Below are positions 22,498 to 34,299 of a stretch of DNA of 64,000 nucleotides, piece after piece. Made by a program: the position numbers and the translations under genes. Position 1 is the stretch's first letter. Each line of letters opens with the position of its first letter. This stretch comes from Brachionus rotundiformis (taxonomy: Eukaryota; Rotifera; Eurotatoria; Ploima; Brachionidae): contig JAESIW010000200.1 of NCBI GenBank assembly GCA_016802295.1, positions 3,906,327 to 3,970,326 on the forward strand, read 5' to 3'. The notes under the pieces were generated by a model. The model had not been told where the DNA came from. It did no database searches and saw only the letters and a list, made by a program, of their open reading frames with translations.

Positions 22498-24450
22498 AGT
22501 GCATACAATTACACTTGATATAAGTCAAGTGTCAAGTATGAGTGTAAGTTTTAGATAATACTTGGACTTAAACTTACACCAAAATTGTTTTCAAGTGTAA
22601 CACTTACAATTACACTTGATCACTTGAATTTTTCAAGTGTGACTTTTTACTTAAGCAACAAATTAAGGTTTAAAATTTGAAAATTTTATATTTAAATATT
22701 TATATTTAAATAGTTTTAGAGTCAAACAGTGTAATAATCTTTGTAAAAAATAAAGTAATTTATAGAAAAAAAAAAATTCTTTGAATTTAAACATTTGTCT
22801 TCAAAAGATCAACATTTACTCTGAATAATACTTTGTTCATGAAATTCTCTGCTTTTATGTTCTGAGATCTTTTGCTGCTGACAACACCACATTTGCTACT
22901 TGACTCAAAATTGGGAACTTATAGGAATTCTAATTCCAAAAAGCCTTTGTAGACTTTCGGATATTAGTTTCGTCCCGAATTGTATCGAAGAAAAGATCTT
23001 TTTCTCTACAGATTTTATCAAGAACTGAAACTCTTTGCGTATCAATAGGCGTTTCATATGCTCTTGACTTAATTAGACTCCTTAAAACACGATTTTCAGC
23101 ACAATTAAAAGCAGGATTTGATCTTTGACTTTCATTATTTGCTCTTGGAACCTCAGTTGAGGGATTCTTATCACTATATAGAAAGAGCGCAGCTTCACAA
23201 AAATGTTCTAAAGCCTTTTCCGTAATTTCAATAGCGTATGGTTTGTTATACCAAAAATCCAATTTTGAAATGTTTTTGCTTCCTTTAATCTAAAATCATA
23301 CGAAAGAACTGTGGATGATCTAACATTACCAGCATAACTAGATAATTTATTAAAAATTCGGCTAAAAATTTTGCATTTTTTAATAGCAGTTCGAACACCT
23401 AAATTGATTTTATGATATGAGCATGAGTATCTTGGTACTGTTTCTGATCCAATTTTTAAATTTAAATTGGAAACTGGATCCAAATAATCATCTTCGTTAT
23501 CATCATTAACATCTTCTTGTATTTCTTCGTCTTCTAATCGTTGATTGATTAAAAGTTCATCAAAAAAAGGTACTGGTTCTTCTACAACACGATCAATCTC
23601 AATGTCTGCATCTTCAAAACTGCATACCAAAGTTCTTGAATTTGCCCTTTGATTCAGCTCATTTAGATCATTTTGGTCATCCATTTCATGAGATTCATCA
23701 TACTCAAGTTCTCCATCTTCAACTTGTCTAAAACCATTAATATTTAAATCAAGTTCTTCAATTGCATCATCAAACATCAAATTTTGATTCTGTTTAAATA
23801 GTCTTACCAGAGATGAACCTTGATCACAAACAACACCAGTAATTTTTGTTTTATCGAACTCAAAATGACTAATTACATGATCGAGGTTATCTTTAATTGT
23901 CTCAGCAGTAGCATGTCTTTGCATTTTTCGCATACCAATAACTCTTATTTCTCTTGAAAAACTTTTGTACATCAGGCAGGTTGGTGAACTGCCAAAATCG
24001 AGCGAAAAAACGGATTTTTTAATTGCTGAATAGCTGTATTTGAGGTCAAAAAAAAATTTGACTAAATTCAGTTCATTATCGGTTAATTTGTTTTTGATTT
24101 CCCTCTAGTTCGACACTTGCTATATGATTCTATCCAGTTTTCTAAAACTTGATGGTTCTCAAGGTGCTTTTTAAGATTGGAAGTTGCACCCAGTCTTTCT
24201 GAATAAACCTTGTTACAAATAATACAAGTAAACTTGATTGGCTCAGTTGGCTTTACAGCGAACTCCGTTTGAAACTCAAAAAAATTTAAAACAGCTGAGT
24301 ATTTGGCTTGAATATCGATAACTTTCAGTCACTCTTGTCTACCTTTTCTTTAGAATTATACTTTTTTTTAATTTTATCGCTTTTTTTACTCCGTGTTGTC
24401 TAGAGTTTTTAAATAGAACAATTTGAATTTTTTTCTCTTGATAATGTTCT
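22497..24450 (-). mobile_element. Decayed hAT transposon
   Basis: Begins exactly where the orphan promoter homology stops, with CAGTGCATACAATTACACTT, which fits the CAGTG-like ends of hAT elements. 22500-22670 holds a cluster of ACACTTGA/TCAAGTGT words in both orientations, like the subterminal repeats bound by hAT transposases. A broken transposase follows. The opposite end was not found. Confidence 0.6.
22850..24300 (-). pseudogene. hAT transposase with BED zinc finger, broken
   Basis: Minus-strand order: BED-type finger near 24120-24290 (CIICNKVYSERLGATSNLKK then HLENH, giving C-x2-C and H-x4-H); catalytic-region pieces at 23208-23972 (ITGVVCDQGSSLVRLF, an acidic insertion, RYSCSYHKINLGVRTAIKK); a shifted frame at 22930-23262 (ALEHFCEAALFLYS, a damaged FPILSQVANVVLSA block like the hAT dimerisation end). 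The normal role is cut-and-paste transposition. Stops and shifts between the pieces indicate it is inactive. Confidence 0.65.
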
Positions 24451-24456
24451 AAATTT

Positions 24457-24783
24457 TTAATTTACCAATTTTTCCGAAAATACCTTTTTACCATTAAACA
24501 GAAAAATATAAATAGATAATATAAAAATATTAGAATTAATACTTTCGACTGTGGTATCTTGCTCAGTCAATGTATTTCTACGCCTCGATGTAACAATATT
24601 ATTTTCGTTACCGTGCTGTTCATTAATCGTTTGGTTTTCTTGCGTTTGTTGATTGTCATTTTGATTAGTTTGGTTTCTTCGACGTCTACTACAAGTAAGA
24701 CATTGGTTGGAGTTAGAAACTTGAGAAGCATCGGTCACAACTTGTCTTTGGTTTCTTCTGGGTCTGGTGGATTGATTGGACAT
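24457..24783 (-). CDS. Hypothetical 108-residue protein, possible transposon exon
   Basis: Open from an ATG at 24783. The N-terminal 75 residues are Asn/Gln/Thr/Arg-rich (PRRNQRQVV, CLTCSRRRRNQTNQ); the last 30 are hydrophobic and may be read-through into an intron, since a GT follows TTTAATG. It may be a first exon of the adjacent hAT element or an unrelated remnant. No family is recognised. Confidence 0.25.
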   Translation of the reverse strand: MSNQSTRPRRNQRQVVTDASQVSNSNQCLTCSRRRRNQTNQNDNQQTQENQTINEQHGNENNIVTSRRRNTLTEQDTTVESINSNIFILSIYIFLFNGKKVFSEKLVN

Positions 24784-25997
24784 CTTAAATAGTTTAAATT
24801 TTATTTAAATCTTTTGGTTGAATTAATTTTTCAAAATTGAATAATTCATAACTTATTTTGTAAGAATTTAAATGATTGTTTATAACCTTAAAAAGTTAAT
24901 TTCATTTCCACACAATTTTATCATTTCGGGAATAATAGTTTTTCTATTAAAAAAAAATCAAACAATATGTTTTTGGCCAATTAATATCAACCTTGTTATA
25001 TAGTGAAGTCTCTTTAATCCGAACTCTCAGAGACTCAAAAAAGGATAGTTTGGATTAATTTTTACGAATAAACTTTAAACTGGAATATTTAAAAGATTAA
25101 AAAAAATTCAAATAAAAAATTAAAATATATATACTTTTTTAATATATTTAAGTTTTATCCTTGAGATTTGAGTCTTAAATAACAACAACTTTTTAAATGA
25201 TTGTTACTTTTGGAAACATGGGTGTAAAAAATTTTATCTAGCCCCTCCAAAAAAAAATTTTTTAATAAGTTTTCGAGGGCATAGATTACGAATTTTGTGT
25301 CAAAAATAAAGAATTCATATTGCAGTAAAGTTTTGAATTTCGTGAACCTTATGAATTTTCTTGTTTAAAATGTAACATTAAAAATTATTTACTTTTAATG
25401 AATGTTCAAATTAAAAAAAACATTGATGACTGAAGTTATTTGATGATAAAAAGTAATTTTCTCTCACTAATTTAAATATCATTCTAGTCAGTGATTTCTT
25501 AAAGTTAATGTTATGACATATATCATAAAAAAAATTAAAATGATTACTCAAGTAAAAATTAAAGTGAAACTGAACTGCAAACCACAACTTAAGTTTGATT
25601 AACGTTGGAATTCCTGAATAATAAGTGAATACATTTTAAAATAGATCCAGTATCTGTCCGGCTCACATGGAATGAATATTTAATTATTGAAGAAAAAATA
25701 AAATCAGGGTTAAATTTAGATACAAATCCAGAAAAAAAAACTAATAAACATAAAAAACGAGTCTTTATATTTGAAGATAATGGAAAAATTTAAAACCAGA
25801 TTTTGAAAAGCATTTCCATTAAACAAAAAAATAATTGTAATATAATTATTATCATGAAATGAATATAGAGAGAAGAATCGGACTGTTGATGAGAAAGAGA
25901 AAAAATAATAAAATAATTTGAGGATTGTTAATAATGATTTATTTGAGTAAAAATTTTATGATCTAAAAGGATTTTTTTTGTAATGAAACGAGGATAT

Positions 25998-26903
25998 TTA
26001 GAAAGAAGCCAAAGAACCGAAACCAGCTGAGGCACCACATGGTGAAGGAGCTGGACATGGAGCTGGGCATGGTGGTGGACATGGTGGTGGAACTGGGACT
26101 GGAACTGGTACTGGTTGTGGAACTGGAGTTGGTACTGGAACTCTTTGTGGAACTGGTACTGGAGTTGGAATTTTAACTGGTTGTGGCACTGGTTGTGGTA
26201 CTGGATATTTGTGTGGAACTGGTACTCTAACTGGAACTGGGAATTTTTCTGGTACTAGAAATCAAAAGTAATATTATTGATAGAAATAAAATTCTCAAGT
26301 AGAGAATAAAATAAATTACCTGGATATGGTTTTGGTACTGGAACTCTGTATGGAACATCTACGTGTTCAACAACTGGGTATGGTTGTGGAACTGGGATTC
26401 TGATTGGTACTCTGACTGGTACTGGAGTTGGGACTGGTGTTTGTACTGGACATGGTTGAGGAACTGGTACTCTAATTGGTACTTGAACAGTTTGAGCTTG
26501 TGGAACTGGCTCGTGTACAGTGAGTTGAACTGGTACTGGTACTTTTACTGGTACTTTGAATGGTACTGGTACTGGGCATGGTTGAGGAACTGGTACTGGA
26601 GTTGGAACAGGGCATGGTCTTGGTACTGGTACTCTAATTGGTGTTGGTACTGGTTGTGGGACTGGAGTTGGGATTGGTTGTGGAACGTGACGTGGGATTC
26701 TAACTGGAACTGGTACAGGTTGTGGAACTGGAACTGGTACTGGTACTGGTTGTGGTGGTGGAGGAGGAGGTGGTGGTGGACAGCATGAACCGCATGAAGA
26801 ACCAGCAGTTGATGATAAGTCGAATGAACCTTGAATTAAATGAATGTTTTTTCAAAATAATTTTCAAAAGTTTGCTGATGTTACCGAAAGCACCGAAGCT
26901 CAT
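25998..26903 (-). CDS. Gene B2: alternating-proline protein, 3 exons
   Basis: Minus-strand exons 26903-26885, 26829-26320 and 26254-25998 mirror B1 exactly (coordinate sum 40764), with the same introns. The predicted 261-residue product appears the same as B1 in the parts compared, including leader, VPVP rod and tail GFGSLASF. All splice sites and the frame are intact, so it is probably expressed. It diverges from A2 across the shared upstream region. Confidence 0.8.
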
Positions 26904-28845
26904 TTTTTGGCAATAGTTGGTTTGATTAGTTTTTTTGAAATTGTATGAATGATGATAATTTTTCTCAAACAATTCTCCCATTTTTATATTATTCCATTTT
27001 CATGCTTGGTCTCCGCTTTGATTATAAAAAATTATAATTACTTAAATTTTGTTTAATTTGATCTTTTGTTACACATTTGTTACACAATTTCTTAGAATCA
27101 ATATCGACTTGTTAGATTGGTTTAAAAAGATGGCAAACATCAAGCCATATTTGCCAATAATTGATTAAATTATATGATTGAATAGAAAACAAAAAAAAAA
27201 GTATTTTAATTTATTTATCTTAATTTTACAATTCAAACAAATAATTAATAATTGTTTAAATTTTTATTTTCTAAATGTGATTTGTTGAATAAAGTCCGAT
27301 TTTTCGAATATCAAATTTAATAAAAATTCTTATCAAATAAGCATTCATTTAGACATTTAGCTATTATCTACTTCGAAACACGTAAACTCTCACTTGGAAC
27401 GCTTTTTTTCTTTCTGCTGTACCGTAATTTTTCCTTTAAAATTAAAAATTGCAATAATTTTTTATCAAAATAATAAAATCTTGTTTTATTTATAAAATAT
27501 CAATTACAAACTTGAGAAAACAATTATCATCACTTATGAAATCATTCATTCGCAAATAATAAAAACAATTTAATTGCTTCCCAAAAATACTTTTTTTCAA
27601 TCACTTCCTTATTTATATTAAAAATTTACAATGGAGACATGAAAGTTAATTTTAAATTATTTCAAAATAAAATTCTTAAAAATCAAAAATCAAGTTAAAA
27701 TTATATTATATTTTAAAACAAAATAAATTTGTAAGACTATTTTAATCCCTTTTAGAAATCTGTTAACTCAAAAGCCTTCTTTTTCTATTGAGAGAATATA
27801 TGGAGCATTTTCAAAATTAAAATCTATTTTAAACCAGGAATCATCTTTTAGCAAGTTTAATTCATAATAAACAAAATAAAATTATTTATTCTTAATCAAT
27901 GATCTTTTAAGACAATTTAAATCTTTGAAAGAAAGGATCTTATATTCATATTAAATTTTTTACTTGATTCAAGCAATAAAATATCTTTGTTGACGAAAAA
28001 AAATTGATTTAAAGGAAAATTAATTTTTTTTTAAAATTGGATATTAATTTTTTTAATTTGATTGATCATTGTAAAAGAGAAAAAGATCACAAGATTTATT
28101 TATTTAAAAATTATTTCTTTCAAAACAAAATGAATTAGCATTCTTCAGCACTTATCAGTAAAAAAATTTATTTTAATGAAAATTTAGAAATGACATTTTT
28201 ATCAATCTCAAATAAGTTATCAATTATTTAGCTCGTTTTTTTTCTCCCAATTAAATATACAATTTAATTTTTGATTTTTAAATAACTTGATTTTAGAAAG
28301 CATCACAGATTGTCTTTCTTTACCAAATTTTAAATGTTTTAACAATTCTGTTAAATCAAAACCCCTATAGTTTATTTTATTGAGTCAATCACTGGAATAT
28401 TTTGTTTCTAAAAACAAATAAATCTAGAGGAAAATTAATTTTTTGTAAAATTAATATCTAATTTTATAAAATTTTAATTTCATTTAATTTAATTGATCTT
28501 TTATCAAAACGATATTCTAAGAAACAAATGTATTGAGGATATTTTGTTGAAGAAAAAAATCCACCTTTCTAAAAAATAAAATATCATTAGTTATGAATAT
28601 AAGAGATATTTCATGGAAATATTCCACAATTGAAAATATTGAATAAGTTTAAAATTATGGAATACTCATTTTGTGAAAGTAGATAAACAATTGATTACTT
28701 TAATTTGAAATATTATGGCAAACATTAATTGAAGCATGACTGCTTTTAGTTATAAATAAGATTGCACTAAGTCGAAAGAAATCATCCAAAATCGAATAAC
28801 GATTCAGAATACAAAAAAAATAACTATCTGTCCAAACTAACTAAA
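26904..28845. promoter_or_regulatory. Shared upstream region of divergent genes B2 and A2
   Basis: TATA boxes at 26981-26988 (minus strand, for B2) and 28751-28758 (TATAAATA, for A2), each about 80-95 bp before its ATG. Otherwise AT-rich and non-coding. It is near-identical to the regions at 11927-13860 (inverted) and 39902-41843. Confidence 0.65.
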
Positions 28846-29781
28846 ATGTCATTCTTGGGTTCATCATTTTCATCCGGAGCCGGATTTTCAACTCCAATTT
28901 CTTTGCCATCATTGGATTCATCATGTGGTTCATGTGCACGTAAATCAACTATTTTATAAACTCAATTAGCAAGTAAAATTTCTCTTTTATTTAGCTCCAC
29001 CACCACCACCATGTCCAGCTCCATGCCCACCACCACCATGCAAAGTTCCAGTACCAGTTCCTCAACCAGTACCAACTCCAGTACCAGTACCACAACACGT
29101 AACTGTAAGAAATAAAAAAGAAATTGTTGAGATAGAAAAAAAAATATATTAAAAAAAAAATGAAAGGTACCAGTACCAACTCCATGCCCAAGACCAGTAC
29201 CAGTACCAGTTCCACAACCATGTCCAGTTCCAGTCTCAATCCCACAAAGAGTTCCAGTTCCAGCTCCATTCAAAATCCCAGTCCCAACTCCAGTACCACA
29301 ACAAGTTCAAATTCCACAACCAGTTCCACAAATCAACCGTGTCCAAGTTCCATTGCCATATCAAGTACCACAACCTGTAGCTGTTCAAACCCCAGTTAGA
29401 ATCCCAGTTAGAGTACCAGTTCCACAACCATACCCAGTACCACAACCAGTTCCACAACCATGCCCAGTACGCATTCCAATCAGAATCAGAATCCCAAGAC
29501 CAAGACCAGTCCCAGTCGAAGTACCAATCCCAGTCAGAACTCCACAACCATGTCCAACTCCATTACCTTGCCCAGTTCCTCAACCATGCCCAGTACCAGT
29601 ACCACAACCAGTCCCACAACCATGTCCACAACCTGTTCCAGTTCCTCAACCAGTACCATGCCCACAACCAGTACCAGTACCAACCCCTGTTCCAGTTCAA
29701 ACCTGCCCACCACCACCACCACCATGCCCAGCTCCATGTCCAGCTCCTTCACCATGCGGTTCTGGTTCATTGAACTTTTAA
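28846..29781 (+). CDS. Gene A2: alternating-proline protein, 3 exons
   Basis: Exons 28846-28939, 28995-29104 and 29167-29781; introns of 55 and 62 bp. Predicted product 272 residues with the A1 architecture. Substitutions against A1 and A3 are few and mostly at third codon positions, for example in CTCCATTACC versus CTCCATTGCC near 29570. The reading frame and splice sites are intact. Confidence 0.8.
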
Positions 29782-29905
29782 ATTTATTTTACACAAAAAA
29801 AAATTACTTACACAAATCCAAATCCTTTATCACTCAAATATTTTTCCTTTAATAAATATTTGAAATATAAATACATTTTTTTTAGTTTTAATTTCGATTA
29901 ATTCA

Positions 29906-30339
29906 TCATTTTTGATTTGTTTTGAAAATTTCAATTTTCATCCATTACTCAATATTTTTTATTCAAATAATTCGATTAATCAATCTTCATTTTTTAAAAT
30001 ATTAGTGGAAGTAATTTCATTTCAATTTTCATGCTACTCATTTAAATTCTTTTTTTAATTAATCAGCTTATTAAAATTATTTTAATGATTCCGCTTTTGA
30101 ATAGCGTAATCAGGTGTTTAGAGCATGCTTTCAAAGTCAATTCAAGAAATGACTCTACATGTGAAGTCTGGAGGATGAGGTAAAAAAATATTAAATAAAA
30201 TCAAGTAAAGTTTCGTCTTTCATTATTGTGTTTGTCGCTTGATTTAAAAAACTACTAGAAATAATATTTTTATTTTTTTTTGAAGTTTTATATTTGATTA
30301 TATTTTTTCGATTTTATATTAATAAAAATTTGTCTAATA
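29906..30339. other. AT-rich junction between A2 and a LINE remnant
   Basis: No gene is seen. Homology to the A1 and A3 flanks ends near 29860-29905. Confidence 0.5.
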
Positions 30340-31310
30340 AATAGCTAAGCGGGTTTTGGTATTAGATGAAAATAAATCGCCAGATGCGGATATGGTACAT
30401 ACTTTTGTGCTGAAGCGATGCCCGGAGGGTTTCTCAATTCCGTTAAACGATTAATGCTATACGTCGATGGACACGAGCCAAGTGCCGCAGCAGTTGCTAA
30501 TGACAAATGTGTTAACAATTTTTCAAGAAAGATCCAAGAATTGATCCAAGTAATCATTGGCCTCTATCCCATGAAAGATCTAAAATGATCTAAGAAGGAC
30601 TCAAGCTAGATTGGTGATAGATCAGGTAGGTGGGCTTTTTGTTTTGCTTATAAACGATTTACAAGAACATATTGTGCACACATGGAAGCTGAATGCAAAC
30701 GACTGTAAAATAATTGCCGAACTAATAAAGGAATCGGGTAGCATCCAGTTGGCTTTTCATATGAAACTGAATATGGACAAACGTAAAGTTATGCATTTAG
30801 GCAAGAAAAAACTAAGACTTGGTCTCATGAAAACGACATTCGTCTTAAGAGATGCTTTTAACAGGAGCAGGCTGTTCAAAACATATGTGAGACCTCATCT
30901 ATGAGTATGCAATTCAAACTTGGAGATCATACCCGTTCAATGGCGTGCAACAAAAATACGAAGCCATCTGAGAAACGAATTATGAGTCAAGATGCGCAAA
31001 TCCTGGCAAGTCCTTAGAAGAAAGACGTACAAGAGGCGACCTGATTGAGATGTACAAGATTGAACACAGAATTGATGATATTAAATGGCTAGCTCCACTT
31101 GGAAAGGTTCAGAAAAAGGACAACGTGGGCTGCTCATGCCGGAACTGTCAAGAAACAACAAATACAGTAAAAAATTCTTAACAAACCGAGTGGCGAAGTA
31201 CTGGAATAAGCTACCAGAAAAATTGGTAAATGCGCCAAGTGTCAATGCTTTTAAAAAAGGACTTAACGAAGTCAGCACGATTGTATATTGGGCTAAAGCT
31301 CTTTAATCTT
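30340..31310 (+). mobile_element. Decayed LINE reverse-transcriptase fragment
   Basis: Shifting plus frames show LINE RT landmarks in order: DENKSPDADMVHTFVLKRC (the K-S-P-G-P-D-type block), LLINDLQEHI, NMDKRKVMHLGKKK, LFKTYVRPHL and KKFLTNRVAKYWNKLPEKLV with NAPSVNAFKKGL at the C-terminus. The YADD region is damaged (NANDCKII). Internal deletions make it much shorter than an intact RT. It is a different lineage from the 15.7-kb element and from the GC-rich copy downstream. Confidence 0.7.
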
Positions 31311-31739
31311 TAATGCAAGGAATTCCATTAACTCACTACTATGGAAAGAAAGGAAAGCACTAAGGAAAGCAATTTTTATTGATCAAAATTTTAACTTTAT
31401 TATAATCCAAATTGGAAAAATTTTGATTTTTTTGTCAAAATATAAACTGATTTTATGTTTTATTATATTATTAATTTTTAAAAATTATTGTTTGATTATT
31501 GTTTGACATTTTAAAATGTTTCTGCCTTACTTATCTTTCATAATTTTTCTTCTTTTTTAACAATTATTCGATTCGATATTTTAAAAAAATTTAGTTTAAG
31601 AAAAATATAAACTAAACGAAAAATTTTATTGTTAATTGAATCTTTAATTCAACCTTTTAGCATTTTTGATTTTTAAAAATTTCTCTCATTGATAATTTTG
31701 TCGAAAATTAAAATTAGTTAATTTTTAAGAAATTATATA
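31311..31739. other. AT-rich, no gene seen
   Basis: Short A/T-rich interval between the LINE remnant and the decayed sulfotransferase copy. No feature is recognised. Confidence 0.5.
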
Positions 31740-33395
31740 ATATATATTTAAAAAATATATTCTTTGATTATTTAGTACTTTTTATTATGTTACAAATTAA
31801 AAAGCTTTAGACAAAATTTATTTTCTTGAAAAAATTAAATAATTTGGTGTATTTTGAGTCTCTCAAAAAAAAGTTGCTCACCAAATTTCTAAATTTCTAA
31901 ATCTAAATCTTCTGTCCTGGTATCGTCGACTGGGTCACTGATTTCCTGTCTAGGAGGCAGCAGCGGGTTGTGATGGGTCAGCACAGAGCCGATTGAGTCG
32001 ATGTTTCGAGTGGTGTGCCCCAAGGCAGCGTCCTTGGTCCACTTCTGTTCGTCATCTTCATCAACGATATGCCCGCAGCAGTCAGCCATCTAGTCAAACT
32101 ATTCGCCGACGACAGCAAGCTGATCGCTACGATACGCAGAACCAACGACCTATCCACACTGCAACTCGACCTCGAGGCTCTATCCGAGTGGTCAATTACT
32201 TGGCGAATGCTCTTCAATGTGAGCAAATGTAAGGCGATGGGTAAGTCCTGCAAGAACTACCACGCACTGCCTGAACTAAATATGGGTGAAGATGATTCTA
32301 GGAGCGCACTCGCCCTCGTCGAAACGGAAAAGGATCTGGGAGTCACATTCGCACGTAACTTGAAATTTTCTAACCACATTAAAAATCAAGTCAACAGAGC
32401 CACATGAATACTGGGCCAGTTGAAGAGATCTTTCAGGTTTTGGACCTTAGACACGTGTAGGATCCTCTACTGTGCCTATGTTAGACCCCACCTGGAATAC
32501 GCCGCTGTTGTGTGGTCCCCGCCTAGCAAGAAAGATGCCAAGATGATGGAGCAAGTGCAGAGGAGAGCCATCAAGCTAGTGCCACGTATCAAGAGCTGGC
32601 GCTATGAAGATCGCCTTGCCGTCCTCGGTCTAACTTCCCTCCACGAGCGCCGGGTACGTGGAGACCTGATACAGATGTTTAAGCTCGCCAACCACATCAA
32701 TGAAGTGGAATGGGTGTACCCTCTGGTTTCAGCAAACTCACTCTCCCTCACCGGACCGGCCAGAGGCATCAGAGGTCATGCGAGAAGACTGTCTGGCCAG
32801 GCCTCCACCAAATGTCTACAAAGAGCCAATACATTCAAGGACAGAGTGGTTAATGAATGGAACGCCCTGCCTGCCTCCGTCGTCAACGCCACCTCGGTGA
32901 ACCAGTTCAAGAACCGATACGACGCCTTTCGGTCTTGTACCCAAACTACCGCTCCATAGGCACAGACAACAATGATGAATCCCAGTTTTTATTTTTTTAT
33001 TCTTGTAAAATTTAACTAACTCCTTTAACCCTAAAATTCTTATTGTATATTTCTATCAGTCTTTTATCTCATTATGTGCAAGGAGCTACCATAGGCGACC
33101 TCTCATGTAGGCCGGCTCCGCAAGCTAGTCTTGATGTAGCTTTTTTATAATAATAATAATAATAATAATAAACGATTATGTTGTTTTATTTGTTTTAAAA
33201 TGAATTTCAATTCTTCTTTTGTATATATTTTGTCTATCTTTTCATCCAAAAATGAATCCGCAAATACACTTTTCTTATTTTCTAAATCATCTATGAAATA
33301 AAGTTTTTTGCTGTAAATTTTTTCGAACAATTTTTGGGAATAAGATTGGTATTCAGTAAGACCAAAAAATGCAATTTGTTTCAAATTTTCTTTTG
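31740..33395 (-). pseudogene. Truncated sulfotransferase copy split by a LINE
   Basis: 31740-31906 and 33173-33395 match the 3' flank and last 70 or so codons of the intact gene at 43177-44193 (YTKEELKFILKQIKQHNRL, FIDDLENKKSVFADSF). The match breaks abruptly at about 33395, so the rest of the gene is missing. A GC-rich LINE copy interrupts it inside the codons after HNRL. It lies downstream of A2, just as the parent lies downstream of A3. Confidence 0.85.
31907..33172 (+). mobile_element. GC-rich 5'-truncated LINE with (TAA)n tail
   Basis: Inserted in the sulfotransferase remnant. RT C-terminal half: PQGSVLGPLLFVIFINDM (32018), LFADDSKLI (active site), one in-frame TGA at 32405, then RPHLEYAAVVWSPPSKKD, RRVRGDLIQMFKL and FKDRVVNEWNALPASVV to 32959. 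The 3' UTR ends in about eight TAA units (33148-33171). Base composition is far richer in G/C than everything around it. It is 5'-truncated, as expected for LINE insertions. One stop makes the remaining part non-functional. Confidence 0.9.
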
Positions 33396-33738
33396 CCTCA
33401 ACAAAAGAAATTTTTGTTCAAATGTTTCTAAAGAATATGCTCTAGTCATAGGAGATTGATGAAATTTTACACTATGATAGGCCTAAATCTCATGCTTGAA
33501 AAATTGTTGTTAGACTGCTCCGACTTTGGTTCTTCCGGTATTTAGACCCAAAAGTATACATATCGTCCTATATTCTGGAAACTAATTTCAATTTTTTATG
33601 ACTTTCCGTTCAAAAGTTATTTTACCTTAAAAATTGACCAGATTTTCCGAAACTTGAAATGATATTTGCCAAATTTAAAGATTTTCAACATTTTTAAGGT
33701 TAAATTTTTACTAAAATTTGGCATATATGTTAAGCTTA
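33396..33738. other. AT-rich, no gene seen
   Basis: Sequence between the sulfotransferase remnant and the palindromic MITE. It could be decayed repeat, but nothing is identified. Confidence 0.4.
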
Positions 33739-33740
33739 TA

Positions 33741-34131
33741 CCGTAATGCCTTGCCCCCTAATGCATTGCACTTTAAACCAGAATTCTGGATTTTAATGCA
33801 TGCATTTAACCCACTTTTTTTTCCAAATACGCTACGACTAAAATTGCTGCAGTTAATGTCAAAATTTTGGTATAGATGCCGCATTAAATATGTAAAAAAC
33901 CTTATGTTCGAGGAATATTTTTTGTGTTTCAAATTTTGAAACAATTGAAAAAATAGAAAAATATTTTTTTATTATTTTTTACATATTTAATGCGCCATTT
34001 ATACCAAAATTTTGACATTAACTGCAGCAATTTTAGTCGAAGCGTATCTGGAAAAAAAAGTGGGTTAAATGCATGCATTAAAATCCAGAATTCTGAAAAT
34101 AAATGCCGCATTAGGGGGCAAGGCATTACGG
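33741..34131. mobile_element. Palindromic MITE, complete, TA target site
   Basis: Two inverted arms of about 160 bp (33741-33902 and 33972-34131) surround a 70-bp AT-rich centre. The ends read CCGTAATGCCTTGCCCCC and GGGGGCAAGGCATTACGG, each flanked by TA. Both arms carry ATGCATGCATT and CTGCAG. There is no coding capacity. TA duplication and long terminal inverted repeats fit a Tc1/mariner-mobilised foldback element. A half copy is at about 20020-20174. Confidence 0.88.
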
Positions 34132-34299
34132 TAAAGGCAAATGTTTGTAAAATATCTAGCAAGGAAATTATTTTTGTGATAAGCAATATACAAAAATCAA
34201 TTTCCCAAAGTATATGTTGGTTTAAGCCCAAAATCTTAATATTCTTAACCATCGTTCTCAAAAACAAATTATAAAATATATGTTACCGTATTCCTTTGT

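Larger units (their letters stand above)
24884..29905. repeat. Arm 2 of the inverted duplication (contains B2/A2)
   Basis: Reverse complement of arm 1 (10861-15678 plus 19610-19823). It lacks the LINE and so preserves the empty target AATCTTTTAAATATTCCAG, read on the minus strand near 25080-25098. The 5-kb spacer between the arms (19824-24883) is made of transposon remnants and the orphan promoter copy. Confidence 0.9.

Noticed and set aside
32700..32900. Alternative frames in the GC-rich LINE copy
   Set aside because: Shadows of the RT frame, which carries all recognisable motifs.
31907..33172. GC-rich stretch as bacterial contamination or horizontally acquired bacterial DNA
   Set aside because: It encodes a LINE RT C-terminal half, ends in (TAA)n and lies inside a fragment of a gene present elsewhere in the window.
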